Both the position numbers and the translations under genes were made by a program. Positions 26,534 through 38,021 of a DNA stretch of 64,000 nt are shown here, piece after piece. Source of the DNA: Dichomitus squalens LYAD-421 SS1 (taxonomy: Eukaryota > Basidiomycota > Agaricomycetes > Polyporales > Polyporaceae); the NCBI RefSeq assembly GCF_000275845.1, contig NW_006766949.1:104907-168906 (forward strand), written 5' to 3'. How positions within the stretch are numbered: position 1 is the first letter of the stretch; each line of letters begins with the position of its first letter. The notes beneath the pieces were generated by a model. The model was not told where the DNA came from. It did no database searches and worked only from the letters and a program-made list of their open reading frames with translations.

Positions 26534-29500
26534 ATTCTAGTTATGTTATGGACCGTGCAGTAGTATAGCAAGCGAGTAAAGCCAGACGTCGGCTGGAACG
26601 ACGTGGTCGCTCTATGACTTGAGTAGATCGGTGGTGGTTAGTCATCGTTGCACTCGTTCCGACGACAAGCAGACCGTGTAGGGCGATGGCGAGACACAAG
26701 TCAGGTATATGCATGATGCCCCGAACACTGTTGAGTGGTAGAGGCGGAGCATGCGGGAGGGGCTTCGACACCACTCACTCCGACTCAAATCGTCGTGTCC
26801 GAATCGTCGCCGCCAGAACTCCCCGACGGCCGCCCCTCCCGTCCTTCCTTCGCGAACTTCCTGCTCCGCCCAAACGATCCGCCTGCCTCCACCCTCGCCA
26901 TGCCCACCGAACCGGCCACAGACTGAGGGACGACTCACCGAATATTGCGTTGGGGTACGCAGCGGGCGCGAGGGCTGATGTTAGGGGAGTTCGAAGAGGT
27001 CCACGTGGGAAATTGCAAGCCCGGGGTCGCGGGCGCGGGCGCTTACTAACCTACTCGTCCAGGCGCCGCCCGCAAGGTCAAGCCATTGGGGGTAGGCGGA
27101 CGTTCGAGTCCGAGCAGGGCGATGTCAAGAAAGGAAGTACAAGGTTTGTCGTGTCGTTCCGTAGCGTGGGTGGGTGCGGATGCTCACAATCAGGTCCAGG
27201 AGCAATTTCAATCCCAGGTCGGAGACTAGATGTATCGTCCCTGGACCGCCTCAAGCAACGGTAATCGCACCTGCGTGCTCCTACTCCTCTGTAACCCCGG
27301 CGCGTTACCCTGTCAGGGCCCTCGCTCTCCGCCTGAACTCGTGTCCGAGCCTGTATGGGCAGTCGTGACCCACGCCATGTCAAGATAGATCTTCACAAGC
27401 CCCCGAGACGCTGGCTACGAGCTTCGGCGAGAAGCCTCTCGCGGCTACAATCGCCCTTACGCCGACATACGATTCCCATGTGCCAAATGGGGCTGTTCCT
27501 ATGAAAGGGCAGCATCCTGCCCTCGCATTCTCGATCTGGCCGCGCTGCAATCGACTCGGATTGGCGGTCTCGATCTAGCTCTCCTAGACCACACTCTCAA
27601 CGCAATCTTGTCACCTTCCCCCCTCTTCTCCAAATCGATCTTTTCTGAGCATCGCTCTTGCAGACTACAGCGTTCATGAGAAGCTTGCCTGCTATTCCTG
27701 CGCGCTTCGCTCGTATCTCCGCTCCTGCGCGGGATATTACCTAACAGTGCAGTTCACCGACGCTCAGCTACACATTGAGTCTGTGCCCCCTCGCCGCTCC
27801 TATTGCCCGAGGCGAAACGCCCTTGCGAACACAGATGACTCCACCATCCGAACCGAACGCCTAAGCTTGTGACGTCGGTGGCCAATTGGAAAGCCTCGGA
27901 AGGTATTGCTAGCAACTGCCCTTTGCCGCTCTGGACCCCTTCTACCGCCGGGATCCGGCAGAACACCAAGTAGCCGGATGATATGGTTCATCGTGTACGT
28001 TCCAAACCGTCGGTTTCGCAGTGTGCTCGAAAACGGCGCGCTTCACATCCCTCTCTCGGATATGTGCACCCGCACTGTAGCAGTCTTCGGTACCTAGCTA
28101 GGGTCCGGCCAGTACTTCATACATAAAGGCCTTGGTCGAAGGTACGCTTCGGTTGTGCCTCGTCCTTCTCGCATCAACTGGTCAAAGTCGTCCGTCTCTC
28201 CCGGCCCCGAATTCCAAGATCAAGCAGTTGCCTACTCACTATGTTTCCAACCCCATCAGGCGCTGTGCCTCTTTCAGCTGAGTTTCACCGCTGCTCCCAT
28301 CGTCCCCCTCAGGCCGGAGTTTGTGAGGCCATCCCGCATAGCATCGCTCGTGCCCTGGTCCCTGTCTACGGCCATCTGTCGGCAAACTGTCTGCCTAGAT
28401 GATTCGCCACTGCAGGTAACAGTTGCGCACCATTCATGGACGATCTACTTCCGCCTGCGTTCTCTGTCCCTCAGTCGGCCTGTCGACCCAAGTCCGCCTG
28501 TGTCTCACGCTGCGTTCCTCTCAGGTAGGCTGGTTTGACACATGTCCGTACCTGGCAGCATTCGCTCCCAGCTACAACCGCCTCGTCTCCTCTTCTGCCG
28601 ATCTCCCACCGTGTCCTAGCTCCCTTCCAGGCCACTCCATCACTTTCATACTGAATGGAAGTCTCGCATCAGTGTTCTGCTCGCGAGGTATAGTTCTTAT
28701 GGAAAGGTTCGTGCGGACTCGTCAAGCATGTGCAGCTGCGGCAGTCTGTTCTAATGAACATAATTTGCCGGAGTCCTGTCCATGGACTTCCCCCACTTAT
28801 TCCACTCACTTCGAATGGAGCTCTCTATGGCCCAGGACGGTGTGTCCAGCTGTCAGAGCTGAAATCGTCTGCAGCACGCCGCACATCCGCCATCTCAGAC
28901 TGTCGGTAATCGTGCGCTCTCACGTGAGCTTCGGTTGATGGAGTGTCTATCGACCACCTTTTGTTCTGCGGGTAGTACGACAATAACGCTACGCGCTACT
29001 TCCCTCAGCAACTTGCCATGCCCTTCAGTGGAGGCAGTATAACGGAGGGAGAGCGTCCCACCGATCGGCTGCCTTCTACCCTCGTGGATTGCCTTACTAT
29101 GTATGGGAATACTCAGTGGGGGATGCAAAGAGAGCCGCCACTATACCGTGAATCCCAGCATCACGTCTGTATGCTAGTTGTCATATGGCCCTTTTTCCAT
29201 TGGGCTTGTCAACTTTTGGAGGTAGTGGGAACGATGCCTTGGCCCACGCGGCCCTTATGACGCTGCTGACTTTCAAATCATCTGCTTTGCGGGCAACGGA
29301 GAAGTCAGAACTAGACTTCTGCGATTGATTCATCGGGAACGCAGCCTCCGTGTACGTTGCACAAAGAAGCGTATGAGCTTGTGTCCCACCGCTGTAGTCG
29401 GCTGTCTATAAAGCATTATGAGTTCACGACGTCTCGATTGACTGGCACACTCTGATGGTCGACGTCAAGTTCCCAACCCCATGCTGCGACGCCGTAAGCA

Positions 29501-30394
29501 GCAGCGAGAAGCGCGTCATCCGGCGCGGCAAGGTCGTCTCACCCCAATCTAGGCGAGCTTACGACACCTGAACCGACGTCCAGAGCACAGACGACCTATC
29601 AGAGAACCCTTCGCATGATGCTTGGCGAAGGGCTCGGTACGGCAAGCAGGTCAAAAGAAATCGAGAACCGCAATCTGTGGTCAGACGAGACGCTCTCCAT
29701 ACGCACCCTGTTTCCACTGTCTCGGGCTTCTCGCACTTCTGCAATATTGTCCCGCCCTCTGTACTCTCACAGCTACCGCTCTATTGGGTCATCCGACCAG
29801 TGGAACCGACGGCTACATCGTCCATCTGCCATCTGAGTGCCTTCGAATTACGACCGCGTCGCTTTGTGTCGGCTCTACGCTGCCGTATTTGTCTTCTGAT
29901 GACATGACCCCACAATGCAGACGATATGCAAGTAGTTTCCGCCGAGAGGGGAATTCAGTGCGATGTCGTTGTGGCGCGCAGAGAAGAGAACGTGCGTGGC
30001 GGGTTATCTTATCGCCCCCGGGCTTGTCCCGGTCCCCGGCAGTTTCTCTCTGGCACTTCGCCTTTTTAAGGCTAATGTCTGTCGGAAGGGCACCATATTG
30101 GGCGAAGTGAGCTCCGGAAACCCTCGCCAACGGGGCGCCGGGCGCCGGCTGCGGGTGATCAAGGGAGATCTGAGGAATGGGATCTGAGAGATAACTGTAC
30201 TGGGCTCGACGCCACCGACTCCTTAACTATGACACAAGCACGGACGCAGGCACGCACTCTTTCTCCCTCTGGACTCCTCCCCTCGCCCTCTCGCCCATTG
30301 CGCCCGTCGTACTTCTTTCCATTCTTCTGCTCAGGTTCCGATTGTTGGGTCTAGCTTCGCTTGGTTCTATCCAGTCTACTCAGGTTTCGTGTGT
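26534..30394. other. 3.9-kb stretch with no recognisable gene
   Basis: The plus strand is pyrimidine-rich from about 27,400 to 29,000. Open frames are many but short and overlap in all frames (for example 26686-27264 and 28423-28938 on plus, 29813-30130 on minus). None shows a domain, signal peptide or credible splice chain. No terminal repeats or reverse-transcriptase motifs were found. It may be an old, diverged repeat or long promoter sequence. Confidence 0.4.
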
Positions 30395-32730
30395 ATGGCG
30401 CGGGATAGCTGGACACCTATTGGGCCGCTTCTTAAGACTACCTTCGAAGTAAGTCGCCTTCTGCTCCGACTGTCCGGCCCACATCGCTGACGATTCGCCG
30501 CGTGCACTCAGTCTATCCTTGAAGTATTCCTTATTTGTATTGCGGGATACATCCTCGCCCGCAAGGGCATCCTTGATAGGACCACTCAGAAGGTTCGTCG
30601 ATCCCTTCTTATACCTATCTCGCTATGACTTGTGGAGCTATGCTCTTACTGGGAATGGGGATCCCTCCCACTGCGACACTACTTCTGGTGACCTGGAATG
30701 GCCCCGGCGACATGTAGGACAGCGCGGAGAATGCGTGGGCGAGCATACGCAGTCGCTGTGCTACGAATGCTTGGCACGCCTTTCGCCGGCCCAACGACGT
30801 ACATCTCCACGCCTCATGGCCCCTCAGCATGTCCATGCTACACTTGTGCTACAGAGTTCTTGCTGCGTGCTCCTAGATATTCTCCCTACTCCCTGTCCTA
30901 CTCACCAAGTCACATCCGCATCGGTTTGTTCCTTCGGAGCTAATTGTGATTATGTCACATCTAGAAACTCAATCGACTGAACGTTTCGATATTCACGCCC
31001 TCTTTGCTCTTCTCCAAAGTCGCATTTTTCCTATCGCCAGGTGGGTTGAAACAAAATGTCTGATTACCGAGACAGACTTTGACTTCGCTGCCACAGCGAA
31101 ATTACGAGAATTATGGATTATACCCATCTTCTTTATCATCACAACCGCGGTCTCCATGATCGTCGCATACTTTCTCAGCGTCATTCTCAGGCTGAAAAGG
31201 TCGCAAAGGTACGGTCACAGGATGCATCGATTCCAAGTAGTTCTGCTGACGAGTTCACTGCAGGGCTTTTGCAATAGCGGCGGCGATGTTCATGAACTCG
31301 AATTCGCTTCCTATAGCTCTGATGCAAAGTCTCGTTGTCACTGTACCCGGCCTCAAGTGGGATGAGGATGACAGCACGAACGCGATGGTGGGTCGCGCGC
31401 TGACTTATCTCGTGTTGTACTCTACCCTGGGCATGGTGGTTCGTGCTTTCCGTTTATCCAACAAAACACACTTCCTCAGTGCATCCACAGGTTCGTTGGA
31501 GCTACGGAGTCCGTCTGCTATCTCAAGCAGATCCGGAACCAGTGCAGCAGGAGGCCGAGACTGATGACGTCGACAGCGAGGCCAGTCCTTTGCTGAGTCC
31601 ATCAGAGGTACCGTTTCCACCTTCGACGGCTGAGGAACAACTACTCCGACACGGCAACGCCTTCTCCCATTCTCTTTCCTCCGATGGCTCACAAACGGTC
31701 GCTCACGGTGGCCCCAATACCAATCCAGAACTGTCCGTCGAAAACACTACCGGTGGGAAGATTTTCTACTCGTTCCCCAACACCCCCGCTACGCGCTCAG
31801 GAGACCTGACCCGCTCCGGTTCAGCCACCAACACCGAAGTCGAAGACGACGACGACGACGAAGTGGGCGACGTGCTCCCCCCGGGCCGCCGCCCACGCAC
31901 CACGCCCACGTCCTCCCGCGTCCAGGCGCGAATGCGCCGGCTGCGACACAAGACCCGCACGGCGTGGCGCACGTTCCGCGAGTTCATGACCGTCCCGCTC
32001 TGGGCCGCGCTCACGTCGCTCGTCGTCGCGTGCATCCAGCCGCTCCAGCACGCGCTCGACGACCACTTCCCCCCCGTGAAGAACGCGATCGCGTCCGCGG
32101 GCGACTGCTCGATCCCGATCACGCTCGTCGTCCTCGGCGCGTACTTCTACACGCCGCCCGATCCCGATGCGGAGCAGCGCGCGCGCGCGCGGCGGGGCAG
32201 GGAGGAGGGGCTGCCCGAGCACCAGCGGCAGGTGGAGCGGAGCGCGTCGCGTGCGTCGCTGCTGGAGAGCGTGAGGGACATGTTCTCGATGAAGTCGGTG
32301 CGGCGCGCGGAGGGCGGCTCCAGCGCGTCAGCGCGCAAGGGCGCACGGCCGGGGGAGACGAAGACGGTCGTGGTCGCGATCATGTCGCGGATGATCATCA
32401 CGCCGCTCGTGCTGCTGCCGCTCCTGGCGCTGTCCGCGAAGTACGACTGGCAGCGGGTGTTCGACGAGTGCGTGCCCGCTTTCTTTCCTCGTGCCTGCTG
32501 AGACGGTCTTCTGAGATACTTTTTGCGTTTGTAGCCCGGTATTCGTGGTGTCGAACGTGCTGCTGGTCGCGTCGCCGCCGGCGCTGACGCTCGCGCAGAT
32601 CACGCAGGCCGCGTCTGGGGACGCGTTCGAGCGGCTGATCAGCAAGACGATCTTCTGGTCGTACTGCGTCGTCACGCCGCCGTCGACGATTCTTGTCGTC
32701 GTCATCGGCCTTGTGCTCTCGAAGCTATGA
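30395..32730 (+). CDS. Auxin efflux carrier (AEC/PIN-like) family membrane protein
   Basis: Polytopic transporter of the AEC family, which includes yeast Ecm3; such fungal members sit in the ER or plasma membrane and their substrates are unclear. Seven exons (30395-30448, 30512-30592, 30965-31040, 31097-31208, 31264-31438, 31491-32467, 32535-32730) give 556 aa. The N-terminal half has about five helices with the family signature KLNRLNVSIFTPSLLFSKVA and FMNSNSLPIALMQSL. A long acidic/basic cytosolic loop (about residues 190-320) follows, then five C-terminal helices (DCSIPITLVVLGAYF, PVFVVSNVLLVASPPALTLA). Intron 2 is 372 nt, against 50-65 for the others, but its flanks join in the conserved motif. 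The C-terminal exon codons are very GC-rich. Confidence 0.92.
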
Positions 32731-33666
32731 TGTAACCATTGGTGAGGAACCTTTTCCCCTCTGCACCGGTTCGGACGCGTTGCGATCGTGATATGGCCCT
32801 CCGCGAAGGGAGTCGAAGGGGCCCATACGCTGGTGGACATTATGCGGAGATGAGGCGCTACGGGACCAAACGGTTTGGGATGATGTGGTTGGGTGGTGTT
32901 TCTTGGCACTGCGCTGCACCTCGGTATCCTCTGTTGACGACATATACGAGTAGATCTATTGTACGACCCTCGACATAGTGTTCATACTTTCCGTGTTCTC
33001 ATCTCGCAATGCAATCGTAGGTCTCCGCTTGCACATCCCCCTTGGTGCCGCCGTTACCATTGCATGCGTCAGCAAAACGAAACGTGCGGTGCTGACCAAC
33101 TCTGCCCTTGCAGCACGGTAGTATGCCAGGTGAGCTGATCTGATCTTGGGACACGTTGGCCGAGGCTTTCCTACTCATCGCTCAGGCTTGTACCAGGACT
33201 TCTGAGTATCGTTCGAAGTCCAGATAAGCAGCTGACACAGCCAACGTCAGCTTGTGGACGTAGCGCCCAGGTTGCTTGCTATCCGGATACCTCCTGGCCA
33301 GGAAGCACAGCCACATTGTCTAGGCACCTTCCTAAAGCGACGGAGGCTCTCGAACATTCGCACTCGTCCGCGAATGGTCGGGACACTGCCAGCGATGTCT
33401 GGACAAGTCTTGTCCGTTCTGTGGCGCTCGGGTGGACTCGCAGCACCGCAGTCCTCCCACCACGCCACGTCGCCTCGAATACGCTTACACGCACATCCGC
33501 GTTCCGCTGGCACTCACCTGCATTCCGGATGATTCGCAGCTCCTATAAAGGGCATGCGCACCTCGCAGCCTCCTCCCCATCCCGCCGCCTCAGTCGCAGT
33601 CGAGTATCAAGGACGTCTTCGAGTCTCATCTCCATCACCCCGACTCTCTTGAACACCTATCAAACC
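32731..33666. other. Intergenic region with promoter of the downstream gene
   Basis: Apart from a TATA box at about 33,543 I see no feature. A long open frame begins upstream (33316) but its first 117 codons look like leader sequence. Confidence 0.45.
33543..33549 (+). promoter_or_regulatory. TATA box
   Basis: CTATAAAGGG lies about 120 bp before the ATG at 33667 and is followed by a CT-rich leader. It argues against the earlier in-frame ATGs at 33316 and 33528. Confidence 0.5.
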
Positions 33667-34476
33667 ATGTCGAGCCCCATCGCTATTCCCTCCGTCAGCA
33701 CCAACACTCAGCGCGAGTCCAGCCCGAACACGGCCGCGCTCTCTCTCCCCGGGGATCATACAAACGGCTTGTACGTGCCTGTTCACCGACGCGGCGCGTC
33801 TGCCTCCTCGACTTCCTCGAGCTCCTTCCCTGAGCACGGATCACTCTCGCCCGTCGCTCGCTCCACTGGGCCGCGCACGCGCTCCGTCTCGCCTATGCCG
33901 CGCACCCCGCGCTCGCCTTCCCGTACGGGCAAGCGTCACCTAGGTACGTCGTGCGCACGCAAGACGAGTCGCGAAGCGGAGACTGACGGAGATCGCGCCC
34001 GTACAGACATCTCCCCGATGCCGTCTCCTCGCCCCGCAAATATACCCCTCGCCTCGAAGATACCCAACACATACACACTCACCGAGCTGCTCGCGCTATC
34101 ATCATGCCCCGCGCCCTTGACACCCTCCCAGCGCACGCAGATCGACGCGCACATCCCGTTCATGACGCGCAGGCCCCCAAAGGCGAAGGCCGCGCCCTCT
34201 GGCTCTTCCGCGCCATCATCACCTCCATCTACTACCGCCCCGCTCCCCACGCCCACCCCCGCACCAATCGCCAAGTCAAACGCGGACGCGCAGAAGACGC
34301 GCCGCCGGCGCCCCGGGCGCAAGAACTCGAGCGGGAAGCCGCGCGTCGCCCCCGCCGTCGGCGCCGACGTCGAGAACCGGCGCCGCCGCGTCGCGAACTG
34401 GGGCTGGGCCGCGCATGGGGGCAGCACGCTCGAGCAGGAGAGTTGGCGGGCGCACGCGCTGCCTATGCCCGCTTGA
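33667..34476 (+). CDS. Ser/Pro-rich basic protein of unknown function
   Basis: Unrecognised function. Reading straight through gives 269 aa. Removing a likely 63-nt intron (33944-34006, GTACGT...CAG) gives 248 aa and joins HL/DISPMPSP smoothly. The protein is mostly Ser/Pro/Thr-rich and disordered. One ordered-looking segment, NTYTLTELLALSSCPAPLTP, is followed by a possible helix (SQRTQIDAHIPFM), and the tail is very basic (TRRRRPGRKN and ENRRRRVANWGWAAHGG). The basic tail and SP motifs would suit a phosphorylated nuclear protein, but that is inference. The intron has a length divisible by three and no stop, so both forms could be made. Confidence 0.7.
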   Translation: MSSPIAIPSVSTNTQRESSPNTAALSLPGDHTNGLYVPVHRRGASASSTSSSSFPEHGSLSPVARSTGPRTRSVSPMPRTPRSPSRTGKRHLGTSCARKTSREAETDGDRARTDISPMPSPRPANIPLASKIPNTYTLTELLALSSCPAPLTPSQRTQIDAHIPFMTRRPPKAKAAPSGSSAPSSPPSTTAPLPTPTPAPIAKSNADAQKTRRRRPGRKNSSGKPRVAPAVGADVENRRRRVANWGWAAHGGSTLEQESWRAHALPMPA

Positions 34477-36764
34477 GATGTGTGTGTGCGCGCGCTGAGG
34501 ACCGGATGTGGAGCTTGGGAGGATCGAACGGACTTGGGACTAAGACCACCGCTCTTTGAGGATGTACGTGTACTGTAGTAGCATAATGAGACATGAGTCA
34601 CACCGCGATCGTTGGAAACAATCTCTGCGCGTGATGTAAGCGAACAACGCGGACTCTTGGTGGAGCTAGGTGGTAATTGGTCATGCCGCTGAAGGCCTAT
34701 GGATCTCACCATGAGATGGCTGCGAGATGCACTGTAGATGATGCGGAGAGATTTTCAACGTTCAAAGCCGTGCCGTAGTATGTAGATGTTGCTGCGCCCC
34801 AGCTGACCAGCGATCGTTGCGGGGAAAGTTATCTGGGAGCGCAACTACGCCGGCCTTTTGGGGGCTCCAAGCCATCCGCGGTTCTCCTGCGCATCTAACG
34901 CGATGAGTCCCTCGCAGGCGTGGTTGGTACATGCGTATTCGAAAACTTCCCCCAGTGTCGCAAGTTACATATAACAGATGATCTCCCAAGTTCGCCGAGG
35001 TAAGCCGTGGGCGGCGGCGAAGAAAGCGTGTATGTAGCTGTGTGTGTTGTATCTCTCCCTCCCGGCTGTGTTTATATACGTTTCGCAGTCATGACCAACG
35101 CGAGCCTCCCGCCCGACGCGCAGACGCCCCAGAAGGCGATGTGCAGTACGTACGCTCTCGTGATTGTGAGACGCGAGTCTATCGCCCACACTGCCCGAGC
35201 GGGCGTGCCGCTTGTAAGTGTGTCATCAGCGATATCCGAATGAACGACCCTCCGAACGCGGACTCACGTCGAACCCGGTACATCAGGAGAAGTAAATACA
35301 TCACCTCATGCCACCGGTGGAACAGCCAGCCGCAGGTGTTTCTCCCTCAGGTTCATCATCTCCCTGTCATGTAGCGGCTGTAGCGGCTGGAGCATCTGCT
35401 CCAGCTCGATGGCTCGGTACGACCATCGAGCTGCTGTGCGTGTGCAGAACAGTCCGCGTCTGCTGTAGCCTGTAGGGAACGCGAGTAAGTAAATAACACA
35501 GGCCGGCCGCTCCCAGCGTCCGCGCCCGAGATGTCCGTGCGAGCAAACTTCGTTGATGCGTATGGACGTGTGCCGCACGCCTCGGGCCCCGGGATGCCTC
35601 AGGTCGCAAGGAGAGATCGGCCAGCCCGTCTCTCGCGCCGCGCAGGCATCAAAGGAATGGTTACTTGGGGTTTCAGATCGGGCTCTGTCCACCATCGATG
35701 CCGTGGGCGCCTCCCGCTGCTGCTGCTGTGTCTGTCTGCGCCCTCACTACAGCACCAGACAACAGTTGGGAGGAGGCGCCGCGCGGTGCAGATGATGAGT
35801 TTGCATGTTTCCACCAGGGCGCCAGAGAGGAAGGACGTCATGATCATGCGTAGCTGCCGACCTGCATTTGTGGCAGCGACAGCAACCCCAGTGTTCGGAC
35901 AGCAAGGCGCCCGCCGACAGGGCCGCCGTAGGATCCATTCATTTCATGTACTTTCCTGTACTGCGATAATGTTAATTATCGGCAGGCGAAAGGAAACGTG
36001 CATACACAGTCTAGGTGCCAAACACGAGACATGTTGGAGGAGAAGCAAGCGATGGACATTGGAGACGGGATATACAGGGCTGGCCGGTCGCGAGAGTACA
36101 TACCGGCGAGATCCGCACTTGTCGTCGTTCCCGGGATTCAACCTTTCTGCAGGCAGCATTATATCCGAAGGGGTTAGAACGACTTGTCCCTGGACGTACA
36201 TGAGAATCGCTCGAACTCTCGCAGCTCACAATCAGCTACTTGTACTGCAGGAGACTGGGCTCACGACGCTGCGATGACAAAGATCAGGTGGTCCAAATGT
36301 CCAGTGCGCGCAGGGCCCTTTGAGCACATGCAAAGCATTACGCCGAGCAATATGCCTGATCGCGCAGCCAAGAAAAGACGAAGATACTGAGAGCCGACCG
36401 ACGCCAAGGCTGCACCAGCTGAAGACGGGCATGCTTGTCCGATCTGGTAGCAACTTGACATGTCCTGATGAGCGGAACTCTGATTCTGGACAGACGCCGG
36501 CGTCTCCAGGCATAGCAAACACTTTCTGCCACCACATGCCTTCTCGGCTTAGAAGACGCGAAGACACGTGGCGTAGAGGAGGAAAAGCAGGTACCGTTCT
36601 CCCATGACGATGCTGGTGAGGCCACACCGGCAGCGCTATGGAGCGACAGGTATGATTGCGCAGTACTGGAGCCCCTCTACGAGCAACGGCCGACCACTGG
36701 CAATACGGGCGGGTTGTTCCCCTGACGACGTCCACGCCCAGATGAGTCCCCGCACCGAACTTTA
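34477..36764. other. Gene-poor stretch upstream of the TIR element
   Basis: Open frames reach 248 codons (35531-36277, plus) and 167 codons (36232-36735, minus), but they overlap each other and show no domain. No gene can be supported. A CAGC/CTGC-rich patch lies at 35,380-35,400. Confidence 0.35.
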
Positions 36765-36993
36765 CTAGTGCGACCCCAGAAGCGACGCATTAAGCGCCTG
36801 ACCCCAGAAGCGACTGACACGCCTCCAGGTCTCGCATTTCCCTGTCAATAAATGTACAAATGTTACACATGAGACTATGTGCTTCTGAACTATTACTTCC
36901 ACAAAGAACGAAGGAAATCGGGAGAAATTCGCTCCCGATACAAGTCAATCTGAGTAGGGTTCCAGGGGTTTACTAACCTTGTTGAATTGCCAC

Positions 36994-37246
36994 AAAGAGA
37001 TCGGCATGGCCGATCTTCTTGTAACTCCAGGAATTATTTCTAACATGTGCACTGAGTATGATTATTCAGTTTTCGAAGGATTACGGATTGCGGTACCTGA
37101 GGAATGGGAAGGGGGTCTCTCGAGCGTGACATTCAGCCACTGACCGAGATAAGGCTGACTTTGATTATGAGCGCCTCGACTAGTGTTCCCTCCGCCAACG
37201 TCGTTATCAAACGACTGATAATGGCGGTGTTTAAATCGGCAGTCTT
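36994..37246 (+). repeat. Direct repeat copy 1, left of the gap
   Basis: 253 bp that appear identical to 37538-37790 by eye. It ends exactly at the gap. Confidence 0.9.
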
Positions 37247-37537
37247 NNNNNNNNNNNNNNNNNNNNNNNNNNNNNNNNNNNNNNNNNNNNNNNNNNNNNN
37301 NNNNNNNNNNNNNNNNNNNNNNNNNNNNNNNNNNNNNNNNNNNNNNNNNNNNNNNNNNNNNNNNNNNNNNNNNNNNNNNNNNNNNNNNNNNNNNNNNNNN
37401 NNNNNNNNNNNNNNNNNNNNNNNNNNNNNNNNNNNNNNNNNNNNNNNNNNNNNNNNNNNNNNNNNNNNNNNNNNNNNNNNNNNNNNNNNNNNNNNNNNNN
37501 NNNNNNNNNNNNNNNNNNNNNNNNNNNNNNNNNNNNN
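37247..37537. other. Assembly gap (291 N)
   Basis: Unsequenced bases. The frames that run through it are not real coding evidence. Confidence 0.99.
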
Positions 37538-37790
37538 AAAGAGATCGGCATGGCCGATCTTCTTGTAACTCCAGGAATTATTTCTAACATGTGCACTGAG
37601 TATGATTATTCAGTTTTCGAAGGATTACGGATTGCGGTACCTGAGGAATGGGAAGGGGGTCTCTCGAGCGTGACATTCAGCCACTGACCGAGATAAGGCT
37701 GACTTTGATTATGAGCGCCTCGACTAGTGTTCCCTCCGCCAACGTCGTTATCAAACGACTGATAATGGCGGTGTTTAAATCGGCAGTCTT
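37538..37790 (+). repeat. Direct repeat copy 2, right of the gap
   Basis: Second copy of the 253-bp unit, starting exactly at the gap edge. Contig ends that overlap but were not merged would produce this pattern. Confidence 0.9.
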
Positions 37791-38021
37791 CGGCACCGTG
37801 ACCATTGGTGACAATCTGTGGGCGCCTTTCCGTCGTTTCTGGGGTCAGACGTGTAATGCCACGATGCTCGAAGCAAAATTCCACCGATTGCCTTCATATT
37901 TTACGGGTATATACTGTCTACGATACAGATCAAGTGTGCCAAATTTGAGATTTATGGGGGAAGATGTGATGGAGATATGCACGAAATACATTCTGGGCCG
38001 TCGCTTCTGGGGTCACACTAG

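Larger units (their letters stand above)
36765..38021. mobile_element. Non-autonomous TIR DNA element, Tc1/mariner-like layout
   Basis: The ends are inverted repeats of about 23 bp. The left end reads CTAGTGCGACCCCAGAAGCG (from 36765) and the right end is its complement with one mismatch (CGTCGCTTCTGGGGTC, about 37,999-38,014, then ACACTAG). Both are flanked by TA, the Tc1/mariner target. A second inner copy of the motif follows at each end (CTGACCCCAGAAGC at 36798; GTCGTTTCTGGGGTCAG at 37832-37848), giving direct repeats within inverted ends. No transposase is readable, so it would depend on one elsewhere. It contains the assembly gap and a 253-bp internal repeat, so the true length is unsure (1257 bp as assembled, about 713 bp if one repeat copy is an artefact). 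Confidence 0.65.

Noticed and set aside
27080..27125. GTTCGAGTCC resembling a tRNA T-loop (B box)
   Set aside because: The flanking stem does not fit a five-base T-arm and no acceptor, D or anticodon arms can be folded around it.
26686..27264. 192-codon Arg-rich plus ORF
   Set aside because: Composition reflects local GC content; no splice chain, domain or promoter evidence.
35089..35243. Small plus-strand ORF considered as a mating pheromone precursor
   Set aside because: Does not end in a CaaX box and no receptor or homeodomain genes are nearby.
35531..36277. 248-codon plus-strand ORF
   Set aside because: Basic low-complexity translation, overlapped by several equally long frames on both strands; no start context, domain or splice support.
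37104..37596. Open frames running through the N block
   Set aside because: Unknown bases cannot support coding; the flanks show no domain.
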